Positions 8,350 through 18,959 of a DNA stretch of 64,000 nucleotides are shown here, piece by piece. The DNA comes from Phreatobacter sp. (lineage in GTDB: Bacteria > Pseudomonadota > Alphaproteobacteria > Rhizobiales > Phreatobacteraceae), in contig NZ_JALHMP010000016.1 of the NCBI RefSeq assembly GCF_022843985.1, positions 32,666 through 96,665 of the forward strand, read 5' to 3'. Below the pieces are notes generated by a model, which ran no database searches, had not been told where the DNA came from, and was given only the letters and a program-made list of their open reading frames with translations. The position numbers were made by a program, and so were the translations under genes. Within the stretch, counting starts at the first letter, position 1. Each line of letters begins with the position of its first letter.

Positions 8350-9095
8350 GCGGCATTCTCCCGGCGGCCACGCGCCACGTCGAGGAAGACCTCCTCGAGG
8401 CTGCTGCGGCCGTAGCGGCGGATGAGGTCGGTGGGCGACGCGTCGTCCTCGATGCGCCCCTGTTTCAGCATGATCACGCGGTCGCAGAGCCGTTCGACCT
8501 CGCCCATGTTGTGCGACGCCAGGAGGATCGCCGCGCCGCGCCGGTCGCGGTAGCGCTCCAGATGGCCGCGGATCCAGTCGGCCGTATCCGGGTCGAGCGA
8601 GGCTGTCGGTTCGTCCAGCAGCATGACCTCCGGTTCGTTGATGAGGGCCTTGGCGAGGGCCACCCGCGTCTTCTGTCCGGCCGAGAGCTTACCCGAAGGC
8701 CGGTCAAGCAGGGCGGTAAGGTCGAGTTCGTCGGCCAGCCTCGCGATACTGGCGGACAGGTCCGGCACACCGTAGAGCATGCCGAAGACCTGGAGATTCT
8801 GCCGGACGGTCAGCCGGTGCGGCATGTCCACATAGGGGCTCTCGAAATTCATCCGGTGCAGCACGTCGTGGCGTCGCCGCACCATGTCCGTCCCGAGCAC
8901 GCGGACCGTGCCGGATGTCGGCAGGACGAGCCCCATGATCATGCCGATCGTCGTCGACTTGCCGGCCCCGTTGCCGCCGAGCAGCGCCGTCGTCGAGCCG
9001 CCGGCCACGGCAAAACTCAGCCCGGCGACGGCCCTGACGGGTCCGTAATCCTTGATCAGGTTCTCGACCTCAATGGCGGCGGTAGGAGGGCTCAT
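8346..9095 (-). CDS. ABC transporter ATP-binding protein
   Basis: The 249-residue ATPase has Walker A GGNGAGKST at about residues 40-48, the signature LSAGQKTR near residue 136 and Walker B VMLLDEP near residue 155. A following switch histidine lies in LLASHNMGEVERL. It belongs to the CcmA/NodI/DrrA group of exporter ATPases. It is the first gene of the leftward operon with a TrpF-like gene and an ABC-2 permease, each joined by ATGA overlaps. The 147 bp to the divergent ribokinase gene should hold promoters for both directions. Confidence 0.9.
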   Translation of the reverse strand: MSPPTAAIEVENLIKDYGPVRAVAGLSFAVAGGSTTALLGGNGAGKSTTIGMIMGLVLPTSGTVRVLGTDMVRRRHDVLHRMNFESPYVDMPHRLTVRQNLQVFGMLYGVPDLSASIARLADELDLTALLDRPSGKLSAGQKTRVALAKALINEPEVMLLDEPTASLDPDTADWIRGHLERYRDRRGAAILLASHNMGEVERLCDRVIMLKQGRIEDDASPTDLIRRYGRSSLEEVFLDVARGRRENAA

Positions 9096-9242
9096 GACGG
9101 TTCACATGGGGCGGTTGCCCGGTCAGGGCAAATGAAAAGCGGTGATGGACGTCCCGCAGCGTGCAAGGCCGCCCTGCTTCCATCGGCTTGACCCTGTCCC
9201 GGCCGCGGCGCAAGCCTTGGTTCCCTGCTGCCCCCGCCCGTC

Positions 9243-10184
9243 ATGATCATCGTCTTCGGTTCCATCAACATCGACCTGGTCGCCCGCGTCCCGGCCCTCC
9301 CGCGCGCGGGCGAGACCGTGGCGGGATCCGATTATGCCCTGATCCCCGGCGGCAAGGGCGCCAACCAGGCCCTCGCGGCGCGACGGGCCGGCGCCGCGGT
9401 CGCGCTGGTCGGAGCGGTGGGCAGGGACGGCTTCGCCGCGCCGGCGCTCTCCCTCCTCGCAGCGGCAGGCGTCGATCTGTCCGCCGTCGCCCCGGTCGAT
9501 GCGGCGACCGGCGTTGCCTTCATCGCGGTCGACGCCGCGGGCGAGAACCAGATCGTCGTCGCCGCCGGGGCCAATGCCGCCGTCCGGGCGACGGCGCTCG
9601 AACGCCTCGCGCCGGCCGCGCGCGACACGCTCCTCCTGCAATGGGAAGTGCCCGAGGCGGAAATCCTCGCCGCGGCGCGCTGGGCCCGCGCGCGCGACCT
9701 GCGCGTCATCCTCAACCGCGCGCCGGCGGGGCCGGTCTCGCCGGACCTGGCAGCCCTCGTCGACGTGATCGTCGTCAATGCCCACGAGGTGCTGGCGCTG
9801 GGCACCGGCTTCGGCCTTGTCGACGGCGGCGCGGATGGCGTCGCCGCGGAGATCTCGGCGCGCCATGGCCTCGCCGTCGCCGTCACGCTTGGCGCGGAGG
9901 GCGCCATCTGCTGGGCCGACGGCATCCGCCACGAATCCCCGGCCTATCCGGTCGCGGTGGTCGACACGACCGCCGCCGGCGACACGTTCTGCGGTGCGCT
10001 CGCCGCGGCGCTCGACCGCCGCCGCGGCCTGGAAACCGCCCTCGAATTCGCCGCGGCCGCAGGCTCGCTCGCCTGCAGCCGGCCCGGCGCCCAGACGAGC
10101 ATCCCCGATCTCGCCGCCATCGATGCGGCAGCTGCCATCCTGGCGGAACAGAGAAACCCGCCAAACCGGAGGACGACCCCATGA
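9243..10184 (+). CDS. rbsK: Ribokinase (PfkB family)
   Basis: The 313-residue sugar kinase begins MIIVFGSINIDLV and has the substrate motif GGKGANQ at about residues 36-42. The nucleotide/catalytic motif reads DTTAAGDTF near residue 240, where the usual glycine of DTTGAGD is alanine. The enzyme phosphorylates D-ribose, or a related sugar such as deoxyribose, with ATP. No ribose transporter is adjacent. The stop overlaps the start of an HpcH-type aldolase by ATGA, so kinase and aldolase are coupled and may act in one sugar-breakdown route. Confidence 0.87.
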   Translation: MIIVFGSINIDLVARVPALPRAGETVAGSDYALIPGGKGANQALAARRAGAAVALVGAVGRDGFAAPALSLLAAAGVDLSAVAPVDAATGVAFIAVDAAGENQIVVAAGANAAVRATALERLAPAARDTLLLQWEVPEAEILAAARWARARDLRVILNRAPAGPVSPDLAALVDVIVVNAHEVLALGTGFGLVDGGADGVAAEISARHGLAVAVTLGAEGAICWADGIRHESPAYPVAVVDTTAAGDTFCGALAAALDRRRGLETALEFAAAAGSLACSRPGAQTSIPDLAAIDAAAAILAEQRNPPNRRTTP

Positions 10185-10960
10185 CCCGCAACCGCGTCAA
10201 GCGCCGCGCCCTGGCGGGCGAGAAACTTCTTGGCGCCTGGGTTTTCTCCGGCGCGCCGGCGGTCTGCGAGACCTATGCGCTGGCCGGTTATGACATCGTT
10301 TTGATCGACGCCGAGCATACGCCGATCGATATGGCGGAGACGCTGGCTTGCGTGCGCGCGGTCGAGGCTGGCGGTGGCGATGCCATGGTGCGTGTGCCGA
10401 GCCACGATTCCGGCATGTTCAAACGGATGCTCGATGCTGGCATCCATTCGCTGATGGTCCCGATGATCGACACCGTGGACCAGGCGCAGGGCATCATCGC
10501 CTCTTGCCTCTATCCGCCGCGCGGCCGCCGCGGCTACTCCGCCTCCGTCGCCCGCTCGGGGCTCTATGGCTTCGCCGAGGACTACATCGACACCGCCCAT
10601 GAGGACACGTTCCTCGCCCTCCAGGTGGAGAGCGACCTCGCCTCGCGGAATGCCGCGGCGATGGCCGGGCTGCCGGGCGCCGACTGCCTGTTCATTGGCG
10701 CCAACGACCTCGCCGGCTCGCTCGGCAAGCTTGGACGCCTGACCGAGCCGGATGTGCTGGCGAGCATCGACCGGGCAGCGGACGCGACGCTCAAGGCCGG
10801 CAAGGTTCTGGGGACGATCCCGATCCCCGGCCGCGACCCGCTCATGCTCGCCGAGCGCGGCTACGGCATCGTCATCGGCGAATGTGACATGGCTGCGGTG
10901 CGGGCCGGCGCCCTCGCCGATCTCGCCCGCAACAGGGCGCGGTTCCCCGGCCGGCGCTGA
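10181..10960 (+). CDS. HpcH/HpaI-family aldolase
   Basis: The 259-aa class II, divalent-metal-dependent aldolase shows DAEHTPIDM near residue 43, an acidic residue in LQVESDLASRNAA near residue 149 and SVLIGANDL-type region FIGANDLAGS near residue 173. Related enzymes cleave 2-keto-3-deoxy sugar acids or 4-hydroxy-2-oxo acids to pyruvate (or oxaloacetate) and an aldehyde. The start ATG at 10181 overlaps the ribokinase stop; a much longer upstream frame overlaps ribokinase and was rejected. It converges with gntK, 2 bp apart. The pairing suggests sugar or sugar-acid catabolism, but the true substrate is unknown. Confidence 0.85.
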   Translation: MTRNRVKRRALAGEKLLGAWVFSGAPAVCETYALAGYDIVLIDAEHTPIDMAETLACVRAVEAGGGDAMVRVPSHDSGMFKRMLDAGIHSLMVPMIDTVDQAQGIIASCLYPPRGRRGYSASVARSGLYGFAEDYIDTAHEDTFLALQVESDLASRNAAAMAGLPGADCLFIGANDLAGSLGKLGRLTEPDVLASIDRAADATLKAGKVLGTIPIPGRDPLMLAERGYGIVIGECDMAAVRAGALADLARNRARFPGRR

Positions 10961-10962
10961 CC

Positions 10963-11501
10963 TCAGGCCGCAAGGCAGGCGAGGATCGCCGCGACGATCG
11001 CTTCCGGATCGTCTTCGATGGGGACGGTCACGGCCTTCTCGTCGGGCGCCGGCGCTTCCAGCGTCGCGAACTGGCTCTCCAGCAGGCTCGGCGGCATGAA
11101 ATGGTCGCGCCGCGCCCGCATGCGCCCGCCGATCAGGTCGAATGAGCCGTCGAGATGGACGAAGCGCAGCCGCGCGCCGCCGGCCCTGAGCCGGTCGCGA
11201 TAGGCGCGCTTCAGCGCCGAACAGGCGATGACCACATGGCCGCCGCCGTCCTCCAGCCCCGCGACGTGGCGGCCGATGGCGTCGAGCCAGGGCCAGCGGT
11301 CGTCATCGGTCAGCGGCGCGCCGGAGCGCATTTTCGCGACATTGGCGGGCGGGTGGAAGCTGTCGCCGTCGCGGAAGTCCCAGCCGAGCGCCCGTGCCAG
11401 GCCGAGGCCAATGGTCGACTTGCCCGAGCCCGACACGCCCATGACGATCAGTGCCGTGGCAAGGGGCGGATGTGCGGCTGCCGCTGCCGAAAGGCCGGCC
11501 T

Positions 11502-11505
<4 letters not shown>
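10963..11505 (-). CDS. gntK: Gluconokinase
   Basis: The 180-residue enzyme phosphorylates D-gluconate to 6-phosphogluconate. It has Walker [10 protein letters not shown] near residue 24, the motif [13 protein letters not shown] near residue 46 and [10 protein letters not shown] near residue 100, all typical of GntK. The start ATG at 11505 overlaps the stop of the upstream gnd gene (ATGA), which makes the product of one enzyme the substrate of the other. A longer frame that runs through gnd was rejected. Confidence 0.92.
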
Positions 11506-12476
<971 letters not shown>

Positions 12477-12607
12477 CCACGTCCTCCGCGCCCGTCTTTT
12501 TCTTCCCGTCGAAGCAACCGAACTTCGCCGAGAAGTCAATGGCGCGCCGTTGCCGGATGGCGCCCCAGCGTGTAGAGGGCGCCAGAGTTTCGCCGCGAGA
12601 GCCCTTC

Positions 12608-13609
12608 ATGTCCCAGACCCGCTACGACGTCGCCGGAATCGGCAATGCCATCGTCGATGTGCTCGCCCGCACCGAGGACGATGTCCTCGCCCGCCTCGGC
12701 GTCCCGAAAGGCGCCATGATGCTGATCGACGAGCCGCGGGCCGAGGCGATCTATGCGGCCATGGCCCAGACGATCGAGATGTCAGGGGGGTCGGCCGCCA
12801 ACACCATCGCCGGCATCGGCGTGCTCGGCCTGAAGCCGGCCTTTCTCGGCAAGGTGCGCAACGACCATCTCGGAGCCTCCTTCCGCCACGGGATGAAGGC
12901 CGCCGGCATCCACTTTCCCACCGCCGATGCGACTGAGGGTCCGGCCACCGCCCGCTCCTTCATCCTGGTAACGCCGGACGGCGAGCGCACCATGAACACC
13001 TATCTCGGCGCGGCCCAGAACCTCGCTCCCGCCGACGTCGACGCCGAGACCATCGCCGCTTCGGGCATCACCTATCTCGAGGGCTATCTCTGGGATCCGC
13101 CGGAGGCCAAGAAGGCCTTCCTGAAGGCCTCCGAGATCGCCCATGGCGCCGGCCGCAAGGTGGCGCTCACCCTCTCGGACGCCTTCTGCGTCGACCGCTA
13201 TCGCGACGAGTTCCTCGGCCTGATCAAGGCGAAGACCGTCGACATCGTCTTCGCCAACGAGAGCGAGCTGAAGTCGCTCTACCAGACCGCCGATTTCGCC
13301 ACGGCGCTCGACGCGCTACGCGCCGATGCCGCTCTCGCCGTCGTCACCCGGTCGGAGCAGGGCGCCGTCGCCGTCGAGGGCGCCACCCTCGTCGCCGCGC
13401 CGGCCGTCCCGGTCGACAAGGTGGTGGACACGACGGGTGCCGGCGACCTCTTCGCCGCCGGTTTCCTCGCCGGCCTGTCCCGTGGTCTGCCGCACGAGAC
13501 CTCGCTGCGCCTCGGCGCGCTCTGCGCCGCCGAGATCATCAGCCATATGGGCGCCCGCCCCGAGGCCAATCTCAAGGCCCTCGCCGCCGAGAACGGCTTC
13601 GCGCTCTAG
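12608..13609 (+). CDS. Adenosine kinase-like PfkB family carbohydrate kinase
   Basis: The 333-aa kinase begins YDVAGIGNAIVDVLA and carries the catalytic motif DTTGAGDLFAAGFL near residue 270. The N-terminal GGSAANT motif at about residues 61-67 matches bacterial adenosine kinases annotated in Rhizobiales. The likely reaction is ATP plus adenosine to AMP and ADP in purine salvage; another nucleoside or sugar substrate is possible. A frame extending to 12299 overlaps gnd on the other strand and was rejected. It is a single gene convergent with hslU. Confidence 0.85.
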   Translation: MSQTRYDVAGIGNAIVDVLARTEDDVLARLGVPKGAMMLIDEPRAEAIYAAMAQTIEMSGGSAANTIAGIGVLGLKPAFLGKVRNDHLGASFRHGMKAAGIHFPTADATEGPATARSFILVTPDGERTMNTYLGAAQNLAPADVDAETIAASGITYLEGYLWDPPEAKKAFLKASEIAHGAGRKVALTLSDAFCVDRYRDEFLGLIKAKTVDIVFANESELKSLYQTADFATALDALRADAALAVVTRSEQGAVAVEGATLVAAPAVPVDKVVDTTGAGDLFAAGFLAGLSRGLPHETSLRLGALCAAEIISHMGARPEANLKALAAENGFAL

Positions 13610-13626
13610 GCGCACGAGGCCGCCGC

Positions 13627-14937
13627 TCAGAGGATGAAGCGGCTGAGGTCGGCGTTCCGCGCGAGGTCGCCGACCGTCTTGCGCACATAGGCGCCGTTGA
13701 TCGTCACGGTCTCGCCGGCCCGGTCGGCGGCGGTGAAGGAGATGTCGTCGAGCACCCGCTCGATGATCGTCTGCAGCCGCCGCGCACCGATATTCTCCAC
13801 CGAGGCGTTCACCTCCACCGCGAGATCGGCAATGGCGTCGACGGCGTCGTCGGTGAGCACGAGGTCGACACCCTCCGTCTTCATCATGGCGATGGACTGC
13901 CGCGTGAGGCTCGCCTCGGTCTCGGTGAGGATCGAGCGCAGATCCTCCCGCGTCAGCGGCTTCAGCTCGACGCGGATCGGCAGACGGCCCTGCAGTTCCG
14001 GCAGCAGGTCTGAGGGTTTGGCGACGTGGAAGGCGCCCGAGGCGATGAACAGGATATGGTCCGACTTCACCGGCCCGTGCTTGGTCGCCACCGTCGTGCC
14101 CTCGATCAGCGGCAAGAGGTCGCGCTGCACGCCTTCTCTGGATACCTCGCCACCGCGATTGCCCTCGCGGGCGCAGATCTTGTCGATCTCGTCGAGGAAG
14201 ACGATGCCGTTGTTCTCGACGAGGTGGATCGCCTCCTGCACCAGGTTGTCCTGGTCCACCAGCTTGTCGGCCTCCTCCTGCACCAGCGGGTCGTAGGCCT
14301 CCTTCACGGTGGTGCGGCGCTGCTTGGTGCGCCCGCCCATCATCTTGCCGAGCATGTCGTTGAGGTTGGCGATGCCGATCTGGCCGCCCGGCATGCCGGG
14401 AATGTCCATCATCGGCAGGCCCTGCGGATTGCCCGCCGCCACCTCGATGTCGATCTCCTTGTCGTCCATCTCGCCGTCGCGCAGCTTCTTGCGGAAGCTC
14501 TCGCGGGTGGCGGGCGAGGCGGTCTTGCCGACCAGGGCGTCGAGCACGCGCTCTTCGGCGCCCAGATGCGCCTTGGCCTGCACGTCCTTGCGCTTGCCCT
14601 CGCGCACCAGCCCGATGCCGACCTCGACGAGGTCGCGGACGATCTGCTCGACGTCGCGGCCGACATAGCCGACCTCGGTGAACTTGGTCGCCTCGACCTT
14701 CAGGAAGGGGGCATGGGCCAGCTTCGCCAGGCGGCGGGAGATCTCCGTCTTGCCGACCCCCGTCGGGCCGATCATCAGGATGTTCTTCGGCAGCACCTCC
14801 TCGCGAAGGCTCTCGTCCAGCTGCAGGCGGCGCCAGCGGTTGCGCAGGGCAATGGCCACGGCGCGCTTGGCGTCCTTCTGGCCGATAATGTGCCGATCGA
14901 GCTCGGAGACGATTTCGCGGGGGGAAAAGTCGGTCAT
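13627..14937 (-). CDS. hslU: ATP-dependent protease ATPase subunit HslU
   Basis: HslU is the AAA+ unfoldase of the HslUV (ClpYQ) protease in the cytosol. The 436-residue length is normal. Walker A is GPTGVGKTE near residue 60 and Walker B is [10 protein letters not shown] near residue 250. The I-domain insert lies between them, and the C-terminus ends LSRFIL, the tail that docks into HslV. The start [10 protein letters not shown] at 14937 is the standard one for the family; an upstream in-frame ATG would add 31 non-family residues. hslV lies 800 bp upstream on the same strand with a DUF2585 gene between. Confidence 0.97.
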   Translation of the reverse strand: MTDFSPREIVSELDRHIIGQKDAKRAVAIALRNRWRRLQLDESLREEVLPKNILMIGPTGVGKTEISRRLAKLAHAPFLKVEATKFTEVGYVGRDVEQIVRDLVEVGIGLVREGKRKDVQAKAHLGAEERVLDALVGKTASPATRESFRKKLRDGEMDDKEIDIEVAAGNPQGLPMMDIPGMPGGQIGIANLNDMLGKMMGGRTKQRRTTVKEAYDPLVQEEADKLVDQDNLVQEAIHLVENNGIVFLDEIDKICAREGNRGGEVSREGVQRDLLPLIEGTTVATKHGPVKSDHILFIASGAFHVAKPSDLLPELQGRLPIRVELKPLTREDLRSILTETEASLTRQSIAMMKTEGVDLVLTDDAVDAIADLAVEVNASVENIGARRLQTIIERVLDDISFTAADRAGETVTINGAYVRKTVGDLARNADLSRFIL

Positions 14938-15008
14938 CGGGACCTTGGGCTGAGGGGCTTGGACGAGCGGAGAGATGGCGATTGTCGCCCGCCGATCAAG
15001 GACTGGCG

Positions 15009-15650
15009 CTAACCGCCACCCTGCTGCCACAGCCGGATCGCCTCGACCGGATGGACCAGCATGATGATATTGAGGATGAGGTTGTCACGGATCACCGCCG
15101 CGAGGCCCACCTCCAGCGCGATCGCGAGGCCGAGCGTCGCCCAGGCGGGCAGCAGCGCGGCGACGAGGAAGCCCGCGACCATGGCGAGCGTGTCGGCGAT
15201 CGAATTGACAATGGTGTCACCGTTGTACCCGAGCGAGATGGTGGTCGCCCGGTAGCGCTCGATGATCATCGGCGTGTTCTCGGCGATCTCCCAGGCGCCT
15301 TCGATCACGACGGCGAGCACCAGCCGGGTCCATAGCGAGCTTTTCGGCAGCACCAGCCAGGCGAGGAAATAGAACAGGAAGCCGTGGACCACGTGGCTGA
15401 ACGTGTACCAGTCGGCGAGGTGCTGCGAGTTCTCCGAACTCAGGACGAGGCCGTGCCAGAGCTTGATGCTGCCGCAGGCGCAGATCGGCAGGCGCCCCAT
15501 GGCGTAGAGCACGCCGGCCTGGATCGCCAGGAGAAGCAGGATCAGCGGCAGCGCCTGCCACCAGGGGAAGCCGCCGGCCGGTCCGCTCGAACGATGGGAC
15601 GAGCCAGGGGACGCAGAGATCGGCTGGAAGGGGGAGGATGTCATCGTCAT
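15009..15650 (-). CDS. DUF2585 (UPF0314) integral membrane protein
   Basis: The 213-residue protein has about five membrane segments and the conserved pattern [11 protein letters not shown] near residue 60, followed by [18 protein letters not shown] and [11 protein letters not shown]. These match the UPF0314/DUF2585 family, which is restricted mainly to alphaproteobacteria and has no known function. It sits between hslV and hslU on the same strand, as in many rhizobial relatives, so a tie to proteolysis or envelope stress is conceivable but unproved. Conserved His, Trp and Glu residues at membrane edges hint at an enzyme or transporter. Start choice between 15650 and the next ATG (15644) is uncertain. 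Confidence 0.82.
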   Translation of the reverse strand: MTMTSSPFQPISASPGSSHRSSGPAGGFPWWQALPLILLLLAIQAGVLYAMGRLPICACGSIKLWHGLVLSSENSQHLADWYTFSHVVHGFLFYFLAWLVLPKSSLWTRLVLAVVIEGAWEIAENTPMIIERYRATTISLGYNGDTIVNSIADTLAMVAGFLVAALLPAWATLGLAIALEVGLAAVIRDNLILNIIMLVHPVEAIRLWQQGGG

Positions 15651-15739
15651 GGAGAGAGCCTAGCCGCCGGCGCGTCGCAAGTCATGACGTGACGGGGACG
15701 CAAAAGCGCGTGGCCCGAACATCCCTGTGTCGAATGCTG

Positions 15740-16294
15740 TCAGCCGATGCTCTCGAGCACGAGGTTGCCGTTGGTGTAGACGCAGATCTCCGCGGCGATG
15801 GTCATCGCCTTGCGGACGATGGCCTCGGCGTCCTGGTCGGTATCGGCCAGCGCTTTTGCCGCTGCAAGGGCGTAATTGCCGCCCGACCCGATGGCGGCGA
15901 TGCCGTTCTCCGGCTCCAGCACGTCGCCGGTGCCGGTGAGGATCAGCGACACGTCCTTGTCGGCGACGATCATCATCGCCTCCAGCCGCCGGAGATAGCG
16001 GTCGGTGCGCCAGTCCTTGGCAAGCTCCACCGCCGCGCGGGTGAGCTGGCCGGGAAACTGCTCGAGCTTGGCCTCCAGCCGCTCGAACAGGGTGAAGGCG
16101 TCGGCGGTGGCGCCGGCGAAGCCCGAGATCACGTCGCCGCGGCCGAGCCGGCGCACCTTCCTGGCATTGGCCTTGATGACGGTCTGGCCGAGGCTGACCT
16201 GGCCGTCGCCGCCGATCACCACCTTTCCGCCCTTGCGGACGGTGCAGATGGTCGTGGCGTGCCAGCCGGGAAAGGCGTCGTTCTGCGAAGACAT
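15740..16294 (-). CDS. hslV: ATP-dependent protease peptidase subunit HslV
   Basis: HslV is the proteasome-like threonine peptidase of HslUV. The 184-residue protein has the motif [13 protein letters not shown]; the catalytic threonine would be residue 14, exposed after removal of a 13-residue N-terminal stretch. The motifs [15 protein letters not shown] and [11 protein letters not shown] are typical. The start ATG at 16294 has GGAGG just upstream. It is the first gene of the hslV-DUF2585-hslU set and is divergent from the his operon. Confidence 0.96.
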   Translation of the reverse strand: MSSQNDAFPGWHATTICTVRKGGKVVIGGDGQVSLGQTVIKANARKVRRLGRGDVISGFAGATADAFTLFERLEAKLEQFPGQLTRAAVELAKDWRTDRYLRRLEAMMIVADKDVSLILTGTGDVLEPENGIAAIGSGGNYALAAAKALADTDQDAEAIVRKAMTIAAEICVYTNGNLVLESIG

Positions 16295-16428
16295 GGAACC
16301 TCCGGAAAGCACGAGATGTAGGCCGAACGCGGCGCGGCGCAAGGCGGGCTCCGCCGCCCGCCGGACCGCTCCGCCTTTCAAACCGCCGCCGCCGCTGTTA
16401 GAAGTCCGGCCAACCGCCGGAGAAAGCC

Positions 16429-17016
16429 ATGCGCAAGGGCCAGATCACCCGCACCACCAAGGAAACGGACATCACGGTGTCCGTGGATCTCGACGGCTCC
16501 GGCCGCGCCGAGGTCGCGACCGGTGTCGGCTTCTTCGACCACATGCTCGACCAGATCGCGCGTCATGGGATGATCGACATCTCCATCCGCGCAAAAGGTG
16601 ACCTGCATATCGACGACCACCACACGGTGGAGGACGTCGGCATCGCCTTGGGACAGGCGGTGCGCCAGGCCCTCGGCGACATGAAAGGCATCACCCGCTA
16701 CGCCGACGTCCATCTGCCCATGGACGAGACGCTGACCCGCGTTGCGGTGGACGTCTCCGGTAGGCCCTTCCTCGTCTTCCGCACAGAGTTCCTGCGTCAC
16801 AAGATCGGCACCTTCGACACCGAACTGGTGCGCGAGTTCTTTCAGGCCTTCGCCATGAATGCCGGCATCACCCTGCATGTCGAGACGCTCTACGGCGACA
16901 ATGCCCACCATGTCGCCGAGAGCTGCTTCAAGGGTCTCGCGCGCGCGCTACGCGCCGCCTTCACCATCGATGCCCGGCGGGCGACCGAGATCCCCTCCAC
17001 CAAGGGAGTGCTCTGA
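16429..17016 (+). CDS. hisB: Imidazoleglycerol-phosphate dehydratase
   Basis: HisB converts imidazoleglycerol phosphate to imidazoleacetol phosphate, a late step of histidine synthesis. The 195-residue monofunctional form shows GFFDHMLDQ near residue 30, [12 protein letters not shown] near residue 64 and [11 protein letters not shown] near residue 160, the manganese-binding histidine clusters. It opens a rightward operon: its stop overlaps the next start by one base (TGATG). Confidence 0.97.
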   Translation: MRKGQITRTTKETDITVSVDLDGSGRAEVATGVGFFDHMLDQIARHGMIDISIRAKGDLHIDDHHTVEDVGIALGQAVRQALGDMKGITRYADVHLPMDETLTRVAVDVSGRPFLVFRTEFLRHKIGTFDTELVREFFQAFAMNAGITLHVETLYGDNAHHVAESCFKGLARALRAAFTIDARRATEIPSTKGVL

Positions 17017-17519
17017 TGGCGCGCCAGACGAGCTACACCGTCCATCTCCCCCCGGCGGGACGGACCGGCGACGACGCCGTCCAGTTCGTGCCGGATTCCT
17101 TCGCGCCGCTCGCCTTCCTGTTTCCCTGGGCGTGGTTTCCGCTGCAGCGCATGTGGCTGGTGACGCTGGCCTATCTCGCGCTGCTGGGTCTGACGCTGCT
17201 GGCGCTGTCCTTTGCCGGCCTGTCGCCGCTGCTGCGGACGATGATCACGACCGCCCTGAGCCTGCTGATCGGGCTCGAGGCGACCAACCTGAAACGCTGG
17301 ACGCTGCGCCGCCGCGGCTGGCGCGAGGTGGCGGTGGTCGTCGCCGGATCGCAGGACGAGGCCGAGCGGCGCTATTTCGCCGAGCGCGGAACCGTTCCCC
17401 CCGCCCGCCCGGAACCGCTCTTCGCGGCATCGCAGCCGGCGGTCGCCGCCCCCATGGGCCCGCAGCCCGTTCTCGGCCTCTTTCCGGAGGCCGATCCGAG
17501 CGTGCGGGGCCGGCGGTGA
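17016..17519 (+). CDS. DUF2628 family membrane protein in the his operon
   Basis: The 167-residue protein has an N-terminal polar part, then two or three hydrophobic segments at about residues 25-90. A C-terminal proline-rich tail follows from residue 125. It matches the DUF2628 family, commonly found between hisB and hisH in Hyphomicrobiales. The function is unknown; the position does not prove a role in histidine synthesis. It overlaps hisB by one base and hisH by four (GTGA). Confidence 0.8.
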   Translation: MARQTSYTVHLPPAGRTGDDAVQFVPDSFAPLAFLFPWAWFPLQRMWLVTLAYLALLGLTLLALSFAGLSPLLRTMITTALSLLIGLEATNLKRWTLRRRGWREVAVVVAGSQDEAERRYFAERGTVPPARPEPLFAASQPAVAAPMGPQPVLGLFPEADPSVRGRR

Positions 17520-18166
17520 GCGTCGCCATCGTCGATTACGGCTCGGGCAACCTTCATTCGGCCCAGAAGGCCTGCGAGCGCATGGCCCGTGAGCGCGGCC
17601 TCAATGTTCCGGTTCTGGTGACCGCCGACCCCGACAGCGTGCGCCGGGCCGATCGCATCGTCCTGCCCGGCGTCGGCGCCTTCGCCGACTGCAAGGCCGG
17701 CCTCGCCGGTGTCCCCGGCATGATCGAGGCCCTGACGGAAGCGGTGCGCGGCCGCGGCCGTCCCTTCCTCGGGATCTGTGTCGGTATGCAGCTTATGGCC
17801 GGCCGTGGCCTGGAAAAGGACACGACGGCAGGCCTCGGCTGGGTGCCGGGTGATATCGACCTGATCCGTCCGGCCGATCCCGCCCTGAAGATCCCGCATA
17901 TGGGCTGGAACACGCTGAACGTGACGCGCGACCACCCGGTTCTTGCCGGCATTCCCACCGGCCCGGACGGTCTCCACGCCTATTTCGTCCATTCCTATCA
18001 CCTCACCGCGACGGCCGATGACGTGGTCCTCGCCGAGGCCGATTACGGCGCGAGGGTCACGGCCATGATCGCCCGCGACACGATGGTCGGCACGCAGTTC
18101 CATCCCGAGAAGAGCCAGACCCTGGGTCTGGCTCTCATCGGCAACTTCCTGGAGTGGCGGCCGTGA
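17516..18166 (+). CDS. hisH: Imidazole glycerol phosphate synthase, glutamine amidotransferase subunit
   Basis: HisH hydrolyses glutamine and channels ammonia to HisF. The 216-residue class I amidotransferase has the nucleophile cysteine in [11 protein letters not shown] near residue 86 and the His-Glu pair in FHPEKSQ near residue 200. The start is GTG at 17516, overlapping the DUF2628 stop; the sequence then reads [14 protein letters not shown], the normal HisH start. Frames starting further upstream overlap hisB and were rejected. Confidence 0.96.
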   Translation: MSVAIVDYGSGNLHSAQKACERMARERGLNVPVLVTADPDSVRRADRIVLPGVGAFADCKAGLAGVPGMIEALTEAVRGRGRPFLGICVGMQLMAGRGLEKDTTAGLGWVPGDIDLIRPADPALKIPHMGWNTLNVTRDHPVLAGIPTGPDGLHAYFVHSYHLTATADDVVLAEADYGARVTAMIARDTMVGTQFHPEKSQTLGLALIGNFLEWRP

Positions 18167-18221
18167 CCGGGCCTGCCCAGCCGGCGCGACCTGTCCTTCA
18201 CCTTTCTGCCGGGACCCCATC

Positions 18222-18959
18222 ATGAGGCTCTTCCCCGCCATCGACCTGAAGGACGGCCGCTGCGTGCGCCTGCGCCAGGGCGACATGGCCCAGGCCACCA
18301 TCTATGCCGACGATCCCGCCGCCCAGGCCCGCGCCTTCGAGGCCCAGGGCTTCGATTATCTCCACGTCGTCGATCTCGACGGCGCCTTTGCCGGCAAGCC
18401 GGTCAATGCGGCGGCGGTGGAGGCCATCCGCGCGGCGACCGCCTTCCCGGTCCAGCTCGGCGGCGGCATCCGCGACATGAAGACGGTCGAGGGCTGGCTG
18501 GCCAAGGGCGTCTCCCGGGTCATCATCGGCACAGCTGCGGTACGAGATCCTGATTTCGTCAGGACAGCCGCCAAGGCCTTTGCCGGGCAGGTGGCGGTGG
18601 GCATCGATGCCCGCGACGGCTGGGTCGCGGTGGAGGGCTGGGCCGAGACCTCGACGCTCGCCGCCCATGATCTCGCCCGCCGCTTCGAGGATGCCGGCGT
18701 CGCCGCCATTGTCTACACCAACATCGCCCGCGACGGCATGCTGACCGGCATCGACTGGGACGGCACGGTCGCGCTGGCCGAGGCCGTCGCCATCCCCGTC
18801 ATCGCCTCCGGCGGCCTCGCCTCCCTCGACGACGTGCGCCAGTTGATCACGCCGCGCGCCGCGAGGCTTGCGGGCGCCATCACCGGCAAGGCGCTCTATG
18901 ACGGCCGGCTCGATCCCGCCGAAGCCATGGCCCTGATCCGCGGAGCGCGCGCCGCATGA
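18222..18959 (+). CDS. hisA: ProFAR isomerase
   Basis: HisA isomerises phosphoribosyl-formimino-AICAR phosphate (ProFAR to PRFAR). The 245-residue (beta/alpha)8 barrel begins [17 protein letters not shown] with the catalytic aspartate in AIDLKDG. Its second acidic residue lies in [10 protein letters not shown] near residue 168, and the phosphate sites are LGGGIRD and ASGGLAS. It follows hisH after 55 bp and overlaps hisF by 4 nt. Confidence 0.97.
   Translation: MRLFPAIDLKDGRCVRLRQGDMAQATIYADDPAAQARAFEAQGFDYLHVVDLDGAFAGKPVNAAAVEAIRAATAFPVQLGGGIRDMKTVEGWLAKGVSRVIIGTAAVRDPDFVRTAAKAFAGQVAVGIDARDGWVAVEGWAETSTLAAHDLARRFEDAGVAAIVYTNIARDGMLTGIDWDGTVALAEAVAIPVIASGGLASLDDVRQLITPRAARLAGAITGKALYDGRLDPAEAMALIRGARAA

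Noticed and set aside
9161..10180. N-terminal extension of the HpcH aldolase across ribokinase
   Set aside because: It is an out-of-frame reading of ribokinase; the aldolase fold starts at 10181.
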